Shown: one piece after another, positions 8,234-17,424 of the stretch | How the letters are laid out: the number at the start of each line of letters is the position of its first letter | Position numbering within the stretch: position 1 is the first letter of the stretch | NCBI RefSeq assembly: GCF_002531935.1 | Contig: NZ_NWSV01000005.1 | Location: forward strand, 62,001-126,000 | From: Rhizobium chutanense | GTDB lineage: Bacteria; Pseudomonadota; Alphaproteobacteria; Rhizobiales; Rhizobiaceae | Direction of reading: 5' to 3' | DNA: 64,000 nucleotides | Made by a program: the position numbers and the translations under genes | Notes under the pieces: model-generated | The model's input: the letters and a program-made list of their open reading frames with translations, nothing else | Databases searched by the model: none | What the model was told of the DNA's origin: nothing

Positions 8234-10099
8234 TCATGAGCGGGCGATACAAAGCTCGCTGCGGCGGCCGAAGGCATCGCGGGCGCACACCGCATAACGC
8301 ACACCCGCCGCCGGCGACATATGCAGGAATGCCGTCGAGAGCAGCGGCACGGGACTGACCTTTTCAAAAGGTCCGCCGTCGGCGCCGGCCAGCACATCGT
8401 AGAAAGTGGCCGGGCCGGCATCACCGCCAGCCCAGAACAGCATGCGCTCCTCCCGGCCACCAAGGCCGAGGTAGCGTTCGACGACAAGACCAACAGGTGT
8501 CGCCGGAGCCGCGCCGGTGTCGGGAACGACAATCACCTGCGTCAGCGACGGCAACGGCACATCCAGATCGAAGCTGATCCGCCCGTCGTCGCATTGGACG
8601 GTGCTGATCGGATGCAGCAGCGCGGGCTCCTGCGCCCGGCGCAGTTCGGCAAACTGCGCTTCATCAGGCTGCGGCGGTGCGCAGACAGGCTCAAAAGGCC
8701 CGCGCGGGTTGCTTTCGTCGCGCTGCGCTTCCCAGACCTCCATCGGATTGGTGAATTCCTCGTCGATGCGCAGCAGGCAAAGCGCGTGGCGGCCGGGAAC
8801 CAGCCCGCGCACATCGAGGCGGACAGCGGTCCGGCCGGAACGATTGATGGCATCGACGCTGTGGATGAGGCTGAGGGAAACGCCGCCGCCCGGCAACCGT
8901 GTCGGCAGGATCGCCAGGCCATCCTGATCGGGGGTGAGCGGCGGCTCAGCCGTCACCTTGCAGACAGTGTCGCCGAGCGTTGCCAGCAGTTCCATCGATG
9001 TGAGACCGGGCTTCTTGATGATGTCGAAGGGCGGCGCCCGATCGACATCCGTCACCAGCGTCTCGAGATCGGTCTTGTGCTCCCACTGCGCCTTGGTGAA
9101 ATTGCGCGGGCCGAAATAGGCGAAGATCGTGCGCTGGCTCCAGCCGCCGATAAAGGCATGGTCATTGCTGAGGAAGGTGAAATCCGCCGCCTTGGGGGCG
9201 ATGATGCGCCGGTCGTGCTGTTCGATGATGCGAGCGATGATGCCGGCGTAGTAGGCCTTGCCATGCCAGCTGTGATGATCGCTCCAGCCGAGCTGCGGAT
9301 CGCATTCGTCATTGACGATGGGCAGGCCCGCCAGGCGCGGGTGATGCTCTTTGAGATAGTCGACGACGAGAAGCGTGCGGTCGACGATGGCGTTGGTTCT
9401 CGGCGTCAGGTCGTCCTTGCTGCCGTTGACGCCCTTTTCGTGGATCGAGATGTAGTCGAGGCGCGGCGGGCCGTTATCAGTCAGGCAGCTCGTGCCGCTG
9501 TCGCAATGGGCCATGAGGGCGCGGAAGATCGGCGAGAGCGTGCGGGCGGTGCCCGGCCCGCCCATCGGCAGGTTCGGGTCGACGGCATCGAGCCCGGCGA
9601 CGCAGGCGTCGTAATAGTTGGTGTAGCCCTTGATCCCGTAGGTCCACCAGCCGGAATCGGCCTCGTTGGTCGTTTCGAAATACCATGTGCGCAATTCGTC
9701 CATGCCGTAGCGCGCGCCGTAACGATCCGCCGTCGCCGTGACCAGATCGCGCCAGCGCTTGACCTGATCCATGTCTTCGTAATCGGTGAAGAGGCCCGAC
9801 GGATTGCCCATCAGCTCGAAGAACGGCTTCAGCCGGTGCTCGATCATCACGTCGAGCGCGCGGTCGAGCAGGGACCAGTCATAGCCGGCTCCGCCGGTCG
9901 AGCGCAGCAGATTGTAGAGGTAGTGCACGCGCAAATACCGGATGCCCTCGTTCGGCAGAGCGCCGATATAGGCGAGCATCTGGCGCATCTCGGGTTCGAG
10001 CAGCAGCTCGGCCGGCGAAAAGCCGGTGCCGCGCCAGAACCGGTTGAACGGGCGCACCGCTTCACCGGCATCGACGCTTATTCGCGTACGTTCACGCAT
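8234..10099 (-). CDS. GH39-like glycoside hydrolase (beta-xylosidase type)
   Basis: Predicted retaining exo-glycosidase of 621 residues. The TIM barrel fills about the first 380 residues and carries ETTNEADSGWW (the Asn-Glu acid/base pair typical of clan GH-A) and IVNDECDPQLGW (likely nucleophile region). The C-terminal 220 residues look like beta-sandwich modules. There is no signal peptide, so it should act in the cytoplasm on imported oligosaccharides. AAGGAG lies before the ATG. It sits between the IolB-like gene and the TIM-barrel epimerase gene in the operon headed by the oligopeptide-type importer. Family 39 members act on xylosides or iduronides; the substrate here is open. Confidence 0.82.
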   Translation of the reverse strand: MRERTRISVDAGEAVRPFNRFWRGTGFSPAELLLEPEMRQMLAYIGALPNEGIRYLRVHYLYNLLRSTGGAGYDWSLLDRALDVMIEHRLKPFFELMGNPSGLFTDYEDMDQVKRWRDLVTATADRYGARYGMDELRTWYFETTNEADSGWWTYGIKGYTNYYDACVAGLDAVDPNLPMGGPGTARTLSPIFRALMAHCDSGTSCLTDNGPPRLDYISIHEKGVNGSKDDLTPRTNAIVDRTLLVVDYLKEHHPRLAGLPIVNDECDPQLGWSDHHSWHGKAYYAGIIARIIEQHDRRIIAPKAADFTFLSNDHAFIGGWSQRTIFAYFGPRNFTKAQWEHKTDLETLVTDVDRAPPFDIIKKPGLTSMELLATLGDTVCKVTAEPPLTPDQDGLAILPTRLPGGGVSLSLIHSVDAINRSGRTAVRLDVRGLVPGRHALCLLRIDEEFTNPMEVWEAQRDESNPRGPFEPVCAPPQPDEAQFAELRRAQEPALLHPISTVQCDDGRISFDLDVPLPSLTQVIVVPDTGAAPATPVGLVVERYLGLGGREERMLFWAGGDAGPATFYDVLAGADGGPFEKVSPVPLLSTAFLHMSPAAGVRYAVCARDAFGRRSELCIARS

Positions 10100-10146
10100 G
10101 GATCGTTTCTCCTTGAACGGAAGTCGGCAGCAAAGGCCAGGCCGGA

Positions 10147-10980
10147 TTATTTGAACTTGTCGCGCATCGCATCGATGCCGGGGATGGTTTTGGTCAGATG
10201 CTGATGGGCGGGATCGAAGCGCTGGATCAACCCGCGGCGGTGCTTGCCGACGAGGATGGTGAAGATATAGCCGCGATGCCCCGGGGAGGTGACCGTCGGG
10301 TGGTAGCCTCGATCGAGCAGGAAGGTGTCGCCGTGCCGGGTCATCAGGATCTTGACCGGGCCATCCTCGTCATAGGTGATCTGGCTGCCGAAGCCGGTCT
10401 CCGGCTGGAATCGGTAGTGATAGAGTTCCTCATGCAGCGTCTCGGCATCGCCGTCTTCGGTATCGTGCTTGTGAGGGGGATAGCCGGACCAGCAGCCTTC
10501 GCCGGCATAGAGTTCGCTCACCAGCAGGTTGCCGCAGCGCCCGTTCTGCCGCTGGCCGAGCAGATGGACGATCCGCCGCTGGCTGTGCGTGTCAGGCGAG
10601 CCGACATTGACCGCGTCGACTTCGTCGGGCGTCACCCGGAACGGCGCGTGGCGCCTGTCGCAACGGCCGCCGGCGATGGCGACTTCCGCCAGACCGCCGT
10701 GAGCCGATACCCGGACATTGGCGCCGACCGGCGCGTAAACCGAGTCCGCATCGCCTCCCCAGATATCGGCCCGCCGGCCCACGGCTTCGAACATGATGTC
10801 GTCCACCTCGATATCCACCTGGCCAGACAGCACGACGTAGAGGCTTTCGTGTGCGGGCAGACGGCGGATGTCCTGCTCGTTGGAGGCGAGCGTGACGAGA
10901 TCGAAATAGATGAGATCGAGCGTCTTGGAGGAGGTATCCACAATAGGACGCTGCTCGGAGCGTGGAATGAAATCGGGCAT
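10147..10980 (-). CDS. IolB-like 5-deoxy-glucuronate isomerase family protein
   Basis: A bicupin of the KduI/IolB family, 277 residues. The C-terminal cupin carries YPPHKHDTEDGD and EELYHYRF, which supply the histidines and glutamate that bind the metal in IolB. In inositol catabolism IolB isomerises 5-deoxy-glucuronate. No other iol gene is in this window, and the gene is coupled (TGATG overlap) to an ABC ATPase gene in a glycan operon, so a different uronate or deoxy-sugar substrate is likely. The start at 10980 was chosen for this overlap. Confidence 0.83.
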   Translation of the reverse strand: MPDFIPRSEQRPIVDTSSKTLDLIYFDLVTLASNEQDIRRLPAHESLYVVLSGQVDIEVDDIMFEAVGRRADIWGGDADSVYAPVGANVRVSAHGGLAEVAIAGGRCDRRHAPFRVTPDEVDAVNVGSPDTHSQRRIVHLLGQRQNGRCGNLLVSELYAGEGCWSGYPPHKHDTEDGDAETLHEELYHYRFQPETGFGSQITYDEDGPVKILMTRHGDTFLLDRGYHPTVTSPGHRGYIFTILVGKHRRGLIQRFDPAHQHLTKTIPGIDAMRDKFK

Positions 10981-12038
10981 CAGTTGAACTCCGGAACGGT
11001 ACGGTCGGCAAAGGGATTGAGGTTCAAGGCTTCGGCGTGATGGCAGGCGACGGCGTGCCCATCGTCGGTGACGGTGCGCAGAGCCGGCACCTCCTGCTTG
11101 CAAAGCGCGGTGGCGTAGCGGCAGCGCGGATGAAAGGCGCAGCCGGGCGGCGGATGGGCGGGATCGGCAACCTCGCCCGCCAGCCGGATGCGCTGGCCAT
11201 GGCGGCGCAGCCGCGGATCGGCGATCGGCACGGCCGAGAGCAGCGCTTCGGTGTAAGGGTGGAGCGGGCGCGAAAAGATCTGCTCGGTCGGCGCCTTTTC
11301 GACGACATGGCCGACATACATGACGGCGATGTTGTCCGAGATGTGCCTGACGACCGAGAGGTCATGAGCGACGAAAAGATAGGTCAGGCCGAACTGTTCC
11401 TGCAGGTCCTGCAGCAGGTTGATGGTTTGCGCCTGCACGCTGACATCGAGCGCCGAGACGGCTTCGTCGGCGATCACCAGGCGCGGATTGGACGCCAGCG
11501 CCCGGGCGATGCCGATGCGCTGGCGCTCGCCGCCCGAGAAAGCATGGGGATAGCGGCGCATATATTCGGGGCGCAGGCCGACGCTCTGCATGAGATCGGC
11601 GACCCGGTGCTCGAGTTCCCGGCCCTTGACGATGCCGTTGACGCTCAAGACCTCGCCGATGATGTCGATCACCGGAAGGCGCGGGTTGAGCGAGGATTGC
11701 GGGTCCTGGAACACCATGCGCAAATCGCGGTGAATGTCCTTCAGCGCGGGACCCGACAGCGCCGCGAGATCGACCGTGCCGCCGCTGCGGTCGCGATAGC
11801 GGATTTCTCCGCTGGTTGGCCGGTAGATGCGCAGGACGGTGCGGGCAAGCGTCGACTTGCCGCAACCGGATTCGCCGACGATGCCGAGCGTCTCGCCGTC
11901 CTCGACACGAAGCGAAACGCCGTCGACCGCCTTGACATGCCCGACCACCTGCCGGAACGCCCCCTTGCGAATGGGGAAATGCATCCTGAGATCGTCGAGT
12001 TCGAGCAGCGGGCTGCGTGATGTCGCGGAACCGGTCAT
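10980..12038 (-). CDS. ABC transporter ATP-binding protein, oligopeptide/dipeptide type (second ATPase)
   Basis: One of two ATPases that power the OppBC-like permeases. It shows Walker [10 protein letters not shown], signature [15 protein letters not shown] and Walker [13 protein letters not shown], and the Opp-family C-terminal extension with [15 protein letters not shown]. The ATG at 12038 (overlapping the upstream stop and preceded by GGGAGG) is preferred over the GTG one codon earlier. The carbohydrate enzymes in the same operon suggest that this Opp-type system carries oligosaccharides rather than peptides. Confidence 0.92.
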   Translation of the reverse strand: MTGSATSRSPLLELDDLRMHFPIRKGAFRQVVGHVKAVDGVSLRVEDGETLGIVGESGCGKSTLARTVLRIYRPTSGEIRYRDRSGGTVDLAALSGPALKDIHRDLRMVFQDPQSSLNPRLPVIDIIGEVLSVNGIVKGRELEHRVADLMQSVGLRPEYMRRYPHAFSGGERQRIGIARALASNPRLVIADEAVSALDVSVQAQTINLLQDLQEQFGLTYLFVAHDLSVVRHISDNIAVMYVGHVVEKAPTEQIFSRPLHPYTEALLSAVPIADPRLRRHGQRIRLAGEVADPAHPPPGCAFHPRCRYATALCKQEVPALRTVTDDGHAVACHHAEALNLNPFADRTVPEFN

Positions 12039-13087
12039 CACAGTCCTCCCTCGTAAAGCAGACAGCTGGCGACATGCCCCTCACCGATGACAACGGATTG
12101 GGGGTCCTTGCGGTCGCAGAGGCCCGCCCTCGCCTGCTGGCAGCGCGGATGAAAGCTGCAGCCCTCGGGCCGGGCGAAACGCGAGGGCACCATGCCCTCG
12201 ATGACCGCGAGCCGTTCGCTGGGCGCCCCATGCATACGCGGCACGGATTGCAGCAGCGCCTTGGTGTAGGGATGGGCCGGCGCGTGGAAGATCGTGTCGA
12301 CATCGCCCGCCTCCACGACCCGGCCGACATACATGACGACGACCTCGTCGGCGATCTCGGCCACCACACCGAGATCGTGGGTGACGAACAGCACGGAGAG
12401 CCCGAATTCAGCCTGCAGCGAGGCGAGCAGATCGAGGATATTGGCCTGGGTGGTCACATCAAGCGCCGTGGTCGGCTCGTCGGCGATCAGGAGCTTCGGA
12501 CGACAGGCGAGCGCCAGCGCAATGCAGACGCGTTGGCGCATGCCGCCCGAAAACTGGAAGGCATAGCTTTCCATGCGCTCGGCCGGCCGGGGGATTCCCA
12601 CCAGCGCCAATGTCTCGATCGCGTGTTCGCGCGCCTCCTTCTTTCCCATCTTCAGATGCAGGCGGATCACCTCCACCATCTGGTTGCCGATCGTATGGAC
12701 GGGAGAAAGCGCTGCCATCGGCTCCTGGCTGATCAGGCCGATCTGGGCGCCGCGGATCGCCCGCATGTCGCGGCCGCGCGGGTCGAGCCTCGCGAGATCA
12801 ATGGCGGGGGCTGCCGGATCGGGCCGGTAGCGGATCGCGCCCGAGACGATCCGCCCGCCACGCGGAACCTGGTTGAGGATCGAGCGGCCGGTGATGCTCT
12901 TACCCGAACCGGATTCGCCGACGACGCAGACCGTCTTGCCGCGCGGGATGGAAAAGGAGATGCCGTCGACCGCCCTCACCGTGCCCGCGCCGCCAAAGAA
13001 ATGGGTCCTGAGGTCGTCGACCTCGATCAGCGCGTCGCGATCGGCGCGGCGTCCGCCAGCGGCAGCGAAGTTGGAGTCAGTATTCAT
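12038..13087 (-). CDS. ABC transporter ATP-binding protein, oligopeptide/dipeptide type (first ATPase)
   Basis: Partner ATPase of the same importer. Motifs are Walker [14 protein letters not shown], signature [15 protein letters not shown] and Walker [15 protein letters not shown], with the family C-terminal motif [12 protein letters not shown]. The ATG at 13087 overlaps the end of the permease gene by 11 bases; a GTG at 13117 would add ten residues. Its own stop overlaps the next ATPase start. Confidence 0.91.
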   Translation of the reverse strand: MNTDSNFAAAGGRRADRDALIEVDDLRTHFFGGAGTVRAVDGISFSIPRGKTVCVVGESGSGKSITGRSILNQVPRGGRIVSGAIRYRPDPAAPAIDLARLDPRGRDMRAIRGAQIGLISQEPMAALSPVHTIGNQMVEVIRLHLKMGKKEAREHAIETLALVGIPRPAERMESYAFQFSGGMRQRVCIALALACRPKLLIADEPTTALDVTTQANILDLLASLQAEFGLSVLFVTHDLGVVAEIADEVVVMYVGRVVEAGDVDTIFHAPAHPYTKALLQSVPRMHGAPSERLAVIEGMVPSRFARPEGCSFHPRCQQARAGLCDRKDPQSVVIGEGHVASCLLYEGGL

Positions 13088-14204
13088 AGGGATCTGCAGC
13101 ATCACGTAATCCATCACCGAGGAAATTGAGGGCGAGCACGGTGACGATCACCGCGATACCGGGAAGAAACAGCCATGGCGCACTCGAGACCGCGAGGATG
13201 TTCTGCGCTTCCTGAAGCAGCACGCCCCAGCTGACGACAGGCGGGCGCAGGCCGATGCCCAAGAAGGAGAGCGCGGTTTCGGCCAGGATCATCGTCGGGA
13301 TGGCGAGCGTCACCGAGGCGATGATGTGGCTCATGAAAGACGGAACCATATGCCGCCAGATGATCCGCGAACAGCCATCGAGGCCGGCGGCGATCACGAA
13401 GTCCTCGGTCTTCAGCGACAGGAAGCGACCGCGCACCACACGCGCGAGGTCGGTCCAGCCGATCAGCGACAGGATGACCGTGATCCAGAGATAGACCAGG
13501 ATCGGATCGGCGCTGATCGGAACGGCGGCCGCAAGGCCCATCCACAGCGGAATGGTCGGGATCGAGTTGATGAGTTCGATAGAGCGCTGGATGACATCGT
13601 CCACCCAGCCGCCATAGAGCCCGGAGATGCCGCCAAGGATGATGCCGAGGATCAGGCTGATCGCCACCCCGATCAGGCCGACGGACATCGAAACACGGGT
13701 GCCATGCACCGTCCGGCTGAAGACGTCGCGGCCGAGCCGGTCGGCGCCGAACAGATAGAACGGTTTGCCCGCCTCGACCGGGCCGATCAGGTGCCGGTCG
13801 AGATCGAACAGGCCCCAGAGCCGATAGGGTTCGCCCTTGACGAAGAAGCCGATGGGGATGACGACGGCCGGATCGGCGACGTAATTGCGGCTGAGGGCGA
13901 TCGGGTCGACCTTCATCGAATAACCGTTGACATAAAGCGGATGAAACTGCCCGGCCGCGTCGCGGCCGGCGAATCTGATCTGCTGCGGCGGCGCATAGGT
14001 GTAGCGGGAATCGTAGGTCTGCGACGAAACCGGCGCGAGAACCTCAGCAAACAGGGCGACCATGTAGATCAGGAAGATGACGACGCCGGCGGCAAGCGCC
14101 AGCCGGTGGCGGCAGAAGCGCCGCCAGATCAGTTTCCACTGCCCGGCGACGGCGTCGGAATTCCGGATCACTTCAGGCGCGAGCGCGATGGCTTGATCGG
14201 TCAT
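13077..14204 (-). CDS. ABC transporter permease, OppC/DppC-like with long periplasmic insert
   Basis: Inner-membrane permease of 375 residues. After the first transmembrane helix (about residues 35-55) there is an unusually long soluble insert (about 60-170, including the FGADRLGRDVFSR motif) before five further helices and the ATPase-coupling EAA loop (AAGLDGCSRIIWRHMVP). Long inserts of this type are seen in Opp-family systems that import sugars, in line with the neighbouring glycosidases. Confidence 0.9.
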   Translation of the reverse strand: MTDQAIALAPEVIRNSDAVAGQWKLIWRRFCRHRLALAAGVVIFLIYMVALFAEVLAPVSSQTYDSRYTYAPPQQIRFAGRDAAGQFHPLYVNGYSMKVDPIALSRNYVADPAVVIPIGFFVKGEPYRLWGLFDLDRHLIGPVEAGKPFYLFGADRLGRDVFSRTVHGTRVSMSVGLIGVAISLILGIILGGISGLYGGWVDDVIQRSIELINSIPTIPLWMGLAAAVPISADPILVYLWITVILSLIGWTDLARVVRGRFLSLKTEDFVIAAGLDGCSRIIWRHMVPSFMSHIIASVTLAIPTMILAETALSFLGIGLRPPVVSWGVLLQEAQNILAVSSAPWLFLPGIAVIVTVLALNFLGDGLRDAADPYEY

Positions 14205-14216
14205 ATCTATCGTCCT

Positions 14217-15203
14217 TCAGCCGTTGCGAATGCGGGGATCGAGCCAGGCGAGCAGCAGGTCCGAGATCAGCGTGCCGATCAGCGTCAGCATGCTCATCAG
14301 CAGGATGAAGGTGCCGGCCAGATACATGTCCTGGGCAAAGAGCGCGTTGAGCAGCAGCGGCCCGGTGATTGGCAGGCTGAGCACGATCGAGACCACCACC
14401 GAGCCGGAGACGAGGTGCGGTAGCACCCAGCCGACGGTGGAGACGAAAGGGTTGAGCGCCACCCGCACCGGATATTTGAGCAGCAGCCGGATTTCGCTCA
14501 AACCCCGGGCCCGCGCCATGTCGACATAGGGCTTGTTGAGCTCGTCAAGCAGATTGGCGCGCATGATGCGGATCAGCGCCGCCGTGGCGCCGGTGCCGAG
14601 CACGACGACCGGGATCCACATATGCGAGACGAGATCGCCGAGCTTGGCCCAGCTCCAGGCGGCATTGATATAGGTGGGTGAAAACAGCCCGCCGACGCTT
14701 TGGCCGAAATATTGCGCCGAAACATACATCAGCACGAGCGCCAACAGGAAATTCGGAATGGCAAGGCCGAGAAAGCCGAAGAAGGTAGCGACGTAGTCTC
14801 CTACCGAATATTGCCGCACGGCCGAATAGATGCCGATCGGAAAGGCCACCGCCCAGACGAAGAGCAGCGTCGTGATCGAGACCACCATCGTCATGCCCAT
14901 GCGCGCCCAGATCAGCTCGCTGACCGGCTTGTTCCAATCGAGGGACTGGCCGAAATCGCCGCGCAGCAGGATGCCGCTGATCCATTTCCAATATTGCACC
15001 GCCCAGGGCTGGTCGAGGCCATAGCGCTCGCGCAGGCCGGCGATGACGCTGGGATCGATCGTTTCGTTCTGCGAAGCCAGACGCGCGGTCATCGCGGTCA
15101 GGAAGTCGCCCGGCGGCAGCTGGATGATGATGAAGGTGACGATCGAAATCGCGAACATCATCGGGATCATGTAAATCAGACGTCTGATGATGAAGCCGGC
15201 CAT
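14217..15203 (-). CDS. ABC transporter permease, OppB/DppB-like
   Basis: A 328-residue inner-membrane permease with an N-terminal helix (IYMIPMMFAISIVTFII), the Opp signature ERYGLDQPWAVQYWKW and five more helices. The coupling loop MARARGLSEIRLLLKYPVRVALNP contacts the ATPases. It is the first permease after the binding protein, separated from it by a 104-base spacer that holds a stem-loop. Confidence 0.91.
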   Translation of the reverse strand: MAGFIIRRLIYMIPMMFAISIVTFIIIQLPPGDFLTAMTARLASQNETIDPSVIAGLRERYGLDQPWAVQYWKWISGILLRGDFGQSLDWNKPVSELIWARMGMTMVVSITTLLFVWAVAFPIGIYSAVRQYSVGDYVATFFGFLGLAIPNFLLALVLMYVSAQYFGQSVGGLFSPTYINAAWSWAKLGDLVSHMWIPVVVLGTGATAALIRIMRANLLDELNKPYVDMARARGLSEIRLLLKYPVRVALNPFVSTVGWVLPHLVSGSVVVSIVLSLPITGPLLLNALFAQDMYLAGTFILLMSMLTLIGTLISDLLLAWLDPRIRNG

Positions 15204-15266
15204 GGTCTAGCTCCTTCGACCGGCATTCACCGATCGGATTGGATGATTGGGACTGGGCTGGTTGAG

Positions 15267-15292
15267 GGGATGGCGCCTGTAGACGCCATCCC
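15267..15292 (-). other. intercistronic stem-loop between SBP and permease genes
   Basis: GGGATGGCG and CGCCATCCC form a perfect 9-bp stem with an 8-base loop in the spacer between the binding-protein stop and the OppB-like start. No T-run follows, so a role in messenger stability or partial attenuation, keeping binding protein in excess, is more likely than full termination. Confidence 0.6.
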
Positions 15293-15307
15293 TGTCGGTC
15301 GCGCGCG

Positions 15308-17233
15308 TTACTGCTGGTAGTAGAAGGTCTCCGGCTTTGCCGGTCCCGGCGTCATGTAGAAGGACGTGCTGGGAATGACCTTGGGCACGTTGTGCATGTT
15401 GGTCTTGACGATGCCGACGCGGTCCGGCTCCAGGTTGGTGCCGATGACGTAGAATTCGTCACGGGTGATCGCCAGCAGCTCCTTCATGGCGGCGAGCTGC
15501 TTTTCGAGCGTCGGGGCTTCCTGCACCTGCCGGTAGAGATCCATCTGCTTCTTGGCGGCCGGGCTCGGCTCCTCGGCGTTCGGATCCTTGGGGTTCTGGT
15601 AGTAGAGGCCCCAGGCGGTGGCGAAACTCGATTCATATTCGTGCGGGAAGTACCATTTGGGATCGAGCAGGCCGAGGAAGTCGTAACCGCCGCCGCCGAC
15701 CCATCCCAGGCCGTCATTGTCGTTGTTCTGCAGGCGGGAGAAGATCAGCGACCGTTCGGCCGGGCGCGGCTGCATGTCGATGCCGACAGCCCGCCAATAG
15801 CGCTGGATCATCTCGAGCGCATCGACCTGGATCGGGCTTCCGGTCAGGGCATCGATCGCAAAGGTGATCCGCTTGCCGTCCTGACCGAGACGATAGCCTT
15901 CGGCGTCACGTTTGCTGATGCCCGCCTTGTCGAGATACTGATTGGCAAGATCGACATTATATTCCAGATACTGTGTCGCCATCTTCTCGTCGTAGAGCGC
16001 GGTGCCTTCGCGGGGTGCCGCCTGATAGGGCTTGGCCTGCCCGGCATAGATCAGCTGGTTGAGCTCCTCGCGGTTGATGGCGTAGCTGAGGCCGATGCGG
16101 AAATCCTTGTTGGAAAAGACGGCGCGCAGCGCCGGATTCTTGTGGGTCTGGTTGAGGGTGATCAGCAGGGCGTTCGACCATGCCGGCCGGGCGATGAACA
16201 GGCCGTAGCCGGCTTTCTGCTGGTTCTGTACGATCACGGTGCGGGCATCCGTCGTCTCGATGAAGCGGTTCTGCATGTCGATTTCGCCGCTGATCGCCTT
16301 CAGGATGATTGCCTGGGTATCCTGCATCACGTCGATGGTAATGCGATCGAAGTAAGGCAGCTGGTTTCCTGCGGTATCCACCTTGGCATAATAGGGATTG
16401 CGCTCGGCAACGACCTGGGTGGTGCCATTATAGGGCGCGGTCAGCACCCAGGCGTCGAGCGTCGGGCGGCCGAGATCACGCCAGCGGCCGGGAAAGCCGA
16501 TCTTGTTGTTGAAGAGCTGGACCCAGTCGGTGGCACCCGCCGCCTTCACCAGGGCGTCGATGCCGTCGGGATTGAAATCCTTGTGGAACTGCTTGAGGTA
16601 ATGCGCCGGCGCGGCCGCCAGGATGTCGGAACCGCGCACGGTCGCCATGTTCATCAGGAACAGGCCGTTCGGTGCAGCGAACTTGAAGACGACCTTGTCG
16701 CCGGCGAGCTTTTCGACCTTGACGGTCTGCCCGCCTGCGGTCAGCCAGTCGGGTGCGGCCGGCGTGATCTTGGTATTGCGCAGCACGTTTTCGTTCCACC
16801 ACACCAGATCGTCGGCGGTAAAAGGTTCGCCGTCCGACCAGCGCGTGCCTTCACGCAGGGTGAACGTATATTCGGTCGCATTGTCATTGACCTCGACGCT
16901 CTTGGCGATGTCGGGAATCACCTCGGTCCATTCCGGGTTCCAGCGGACCAGCCTCGTATAGCCAATCGAACGCTCGATCTCGCTGTCGCCGCCGCCGAAG
17001 GTCGCCGTACGCCAGGTGCCGCCATAGGTGCCGACCGATTCGAGCGGCGTCAGCACCAGCGGTTCCTTCGGCAGGCGTTTTTCCACAGGCGGCAGCTTGC
17101 CGGCATCGACCAGCGCCTTGAGATCAGGCGACTCCTGGAAGCCGAAGGCGGCGCCGGCCCAACCTGCGCCGATGAGGATCGCCGCGGCAACGGTGGAAAC
17201 GACCTGCCGCCGTAGAATACTGACGTGTTGCAT
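15308..17233 (-). CDS. ABC transporter substrate-binding protein, family 5 (oligopeptide type)
   Basis: Periplasmic receptor of 641 residues with an N-terminal signal peptide (VVSTVAAAILIGAGWAGAAFG). The family signature region EYTFTLREGTRWSDGEPFTADDLVWWNENV sits near residue 120-150. Its length exceeds the usual 520-550 residues of DppA/OppA and is closer to large sugar- or opine-type receptors. The start has GGGAGGAGA before ATG. It is the first gene of a ten-gene minus-strand unit and is divergent from the LacI gene, with repeated operator-like elements between them. Confidence 0.9.
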   Translation of the reverse strand: MQHVSILRRQVVSTVAAAILIGAGWAGAAFGFQESPDLKALVDAGKLPPVEKRLPKEPLVLTPLESVGTYGGTWRTATFGGGDSEIERSIGYTRLVRWNPEWTEVIPDIAKSVEVNDNATEYTFTLREGTRWSDGEPFTADDLVWWNENVLRNTKITPAAPDWLTAGGQTVKVEKLAGDKVVFKFAAPNGLFLMNMATVRGSDILAAAPAHYLKQFHKDFNPDGIDALVKAAGATDWVQLFNNKIGFPGRWRDLGRPTLDAWVLTAPYNGTTQVVAERNPYYAKVDTAGNQLPYFDRITIDVMQDTQAIILKAISGEIDMQNRFIETTDARTVIVQNQQKAGYGLFIARPAWSNALLITLNQTHKNPALRAVFSNKDFRIGLSYAINREELNQLIYAGQAKPYQAAPREGTALYDEKMATQYLEYNVDLANQYLDKAGISKRDAEGYRLGQDGKRITFAIDALTGSPIQVDALEMIQRYWRAVGIDMQPRPAERSLIFSRLQNNDNDGLGWVGGGGYDFLGLLDPKWYFPHEYESSFATAWGLYYQNPKDPNAEEPSPAAKKQMDLYRQVQEAPTLEKQLAAMKELLAITRDEFYVIGTNLEPDRVGIVKTNMHNVPKVIPSTSFYMTPGPAKPETFYYQQ

Positions 17234-17260
17234 TCTCTCCTCCCAAAGATTTCACTCTAG

Positions 17261-17391
17261 GTTATCGTTAACGTATTCTCCTCTTTCCCTAACGTTATCG
17301 TTACCGTTAACTCTTGTCAAAGAGATTCTCGGAAGCCTGATCAACACCAGCATTGACTTGGCTTTCGAGGAAATTGTGTTAGTTATCGTTA
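17261..17391. promoter_or_regulatory. three direct copies of GTTATCGTTA, putative LacI operators
   Basis: The same decamer occurs at 17261-17270, 17294-17303 and 17382-17391 in the divergent region between the importer operon and the LacI gene. The middle copy sits inside TAACG-TTAT-CGTTA, an inverted repeat. The two proximal copies flank the importer promoter side and the third lies close to the lacI start. LacI-family operators have a central CG with TTAA-like arms, which fits. Regulator identity is inferred from adjacency. Confidence 0.6.
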
Positions 17392-17424
17392 TCGTAAAAA
17401 CTTGCCGCGACAGAGACCGCCCCA

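Noticed and set aside
8321..10204. Plus-strand open frame of 627 codons
   Set aside because: It is the complement of the GH39 gene; no motif or ribosome site supports it.
15392..17215. Plus-strand open frame of 607 codons
   Set aside because: It is antisense to the family 5 binding-protein gene, which has a signal peptide and family signature.
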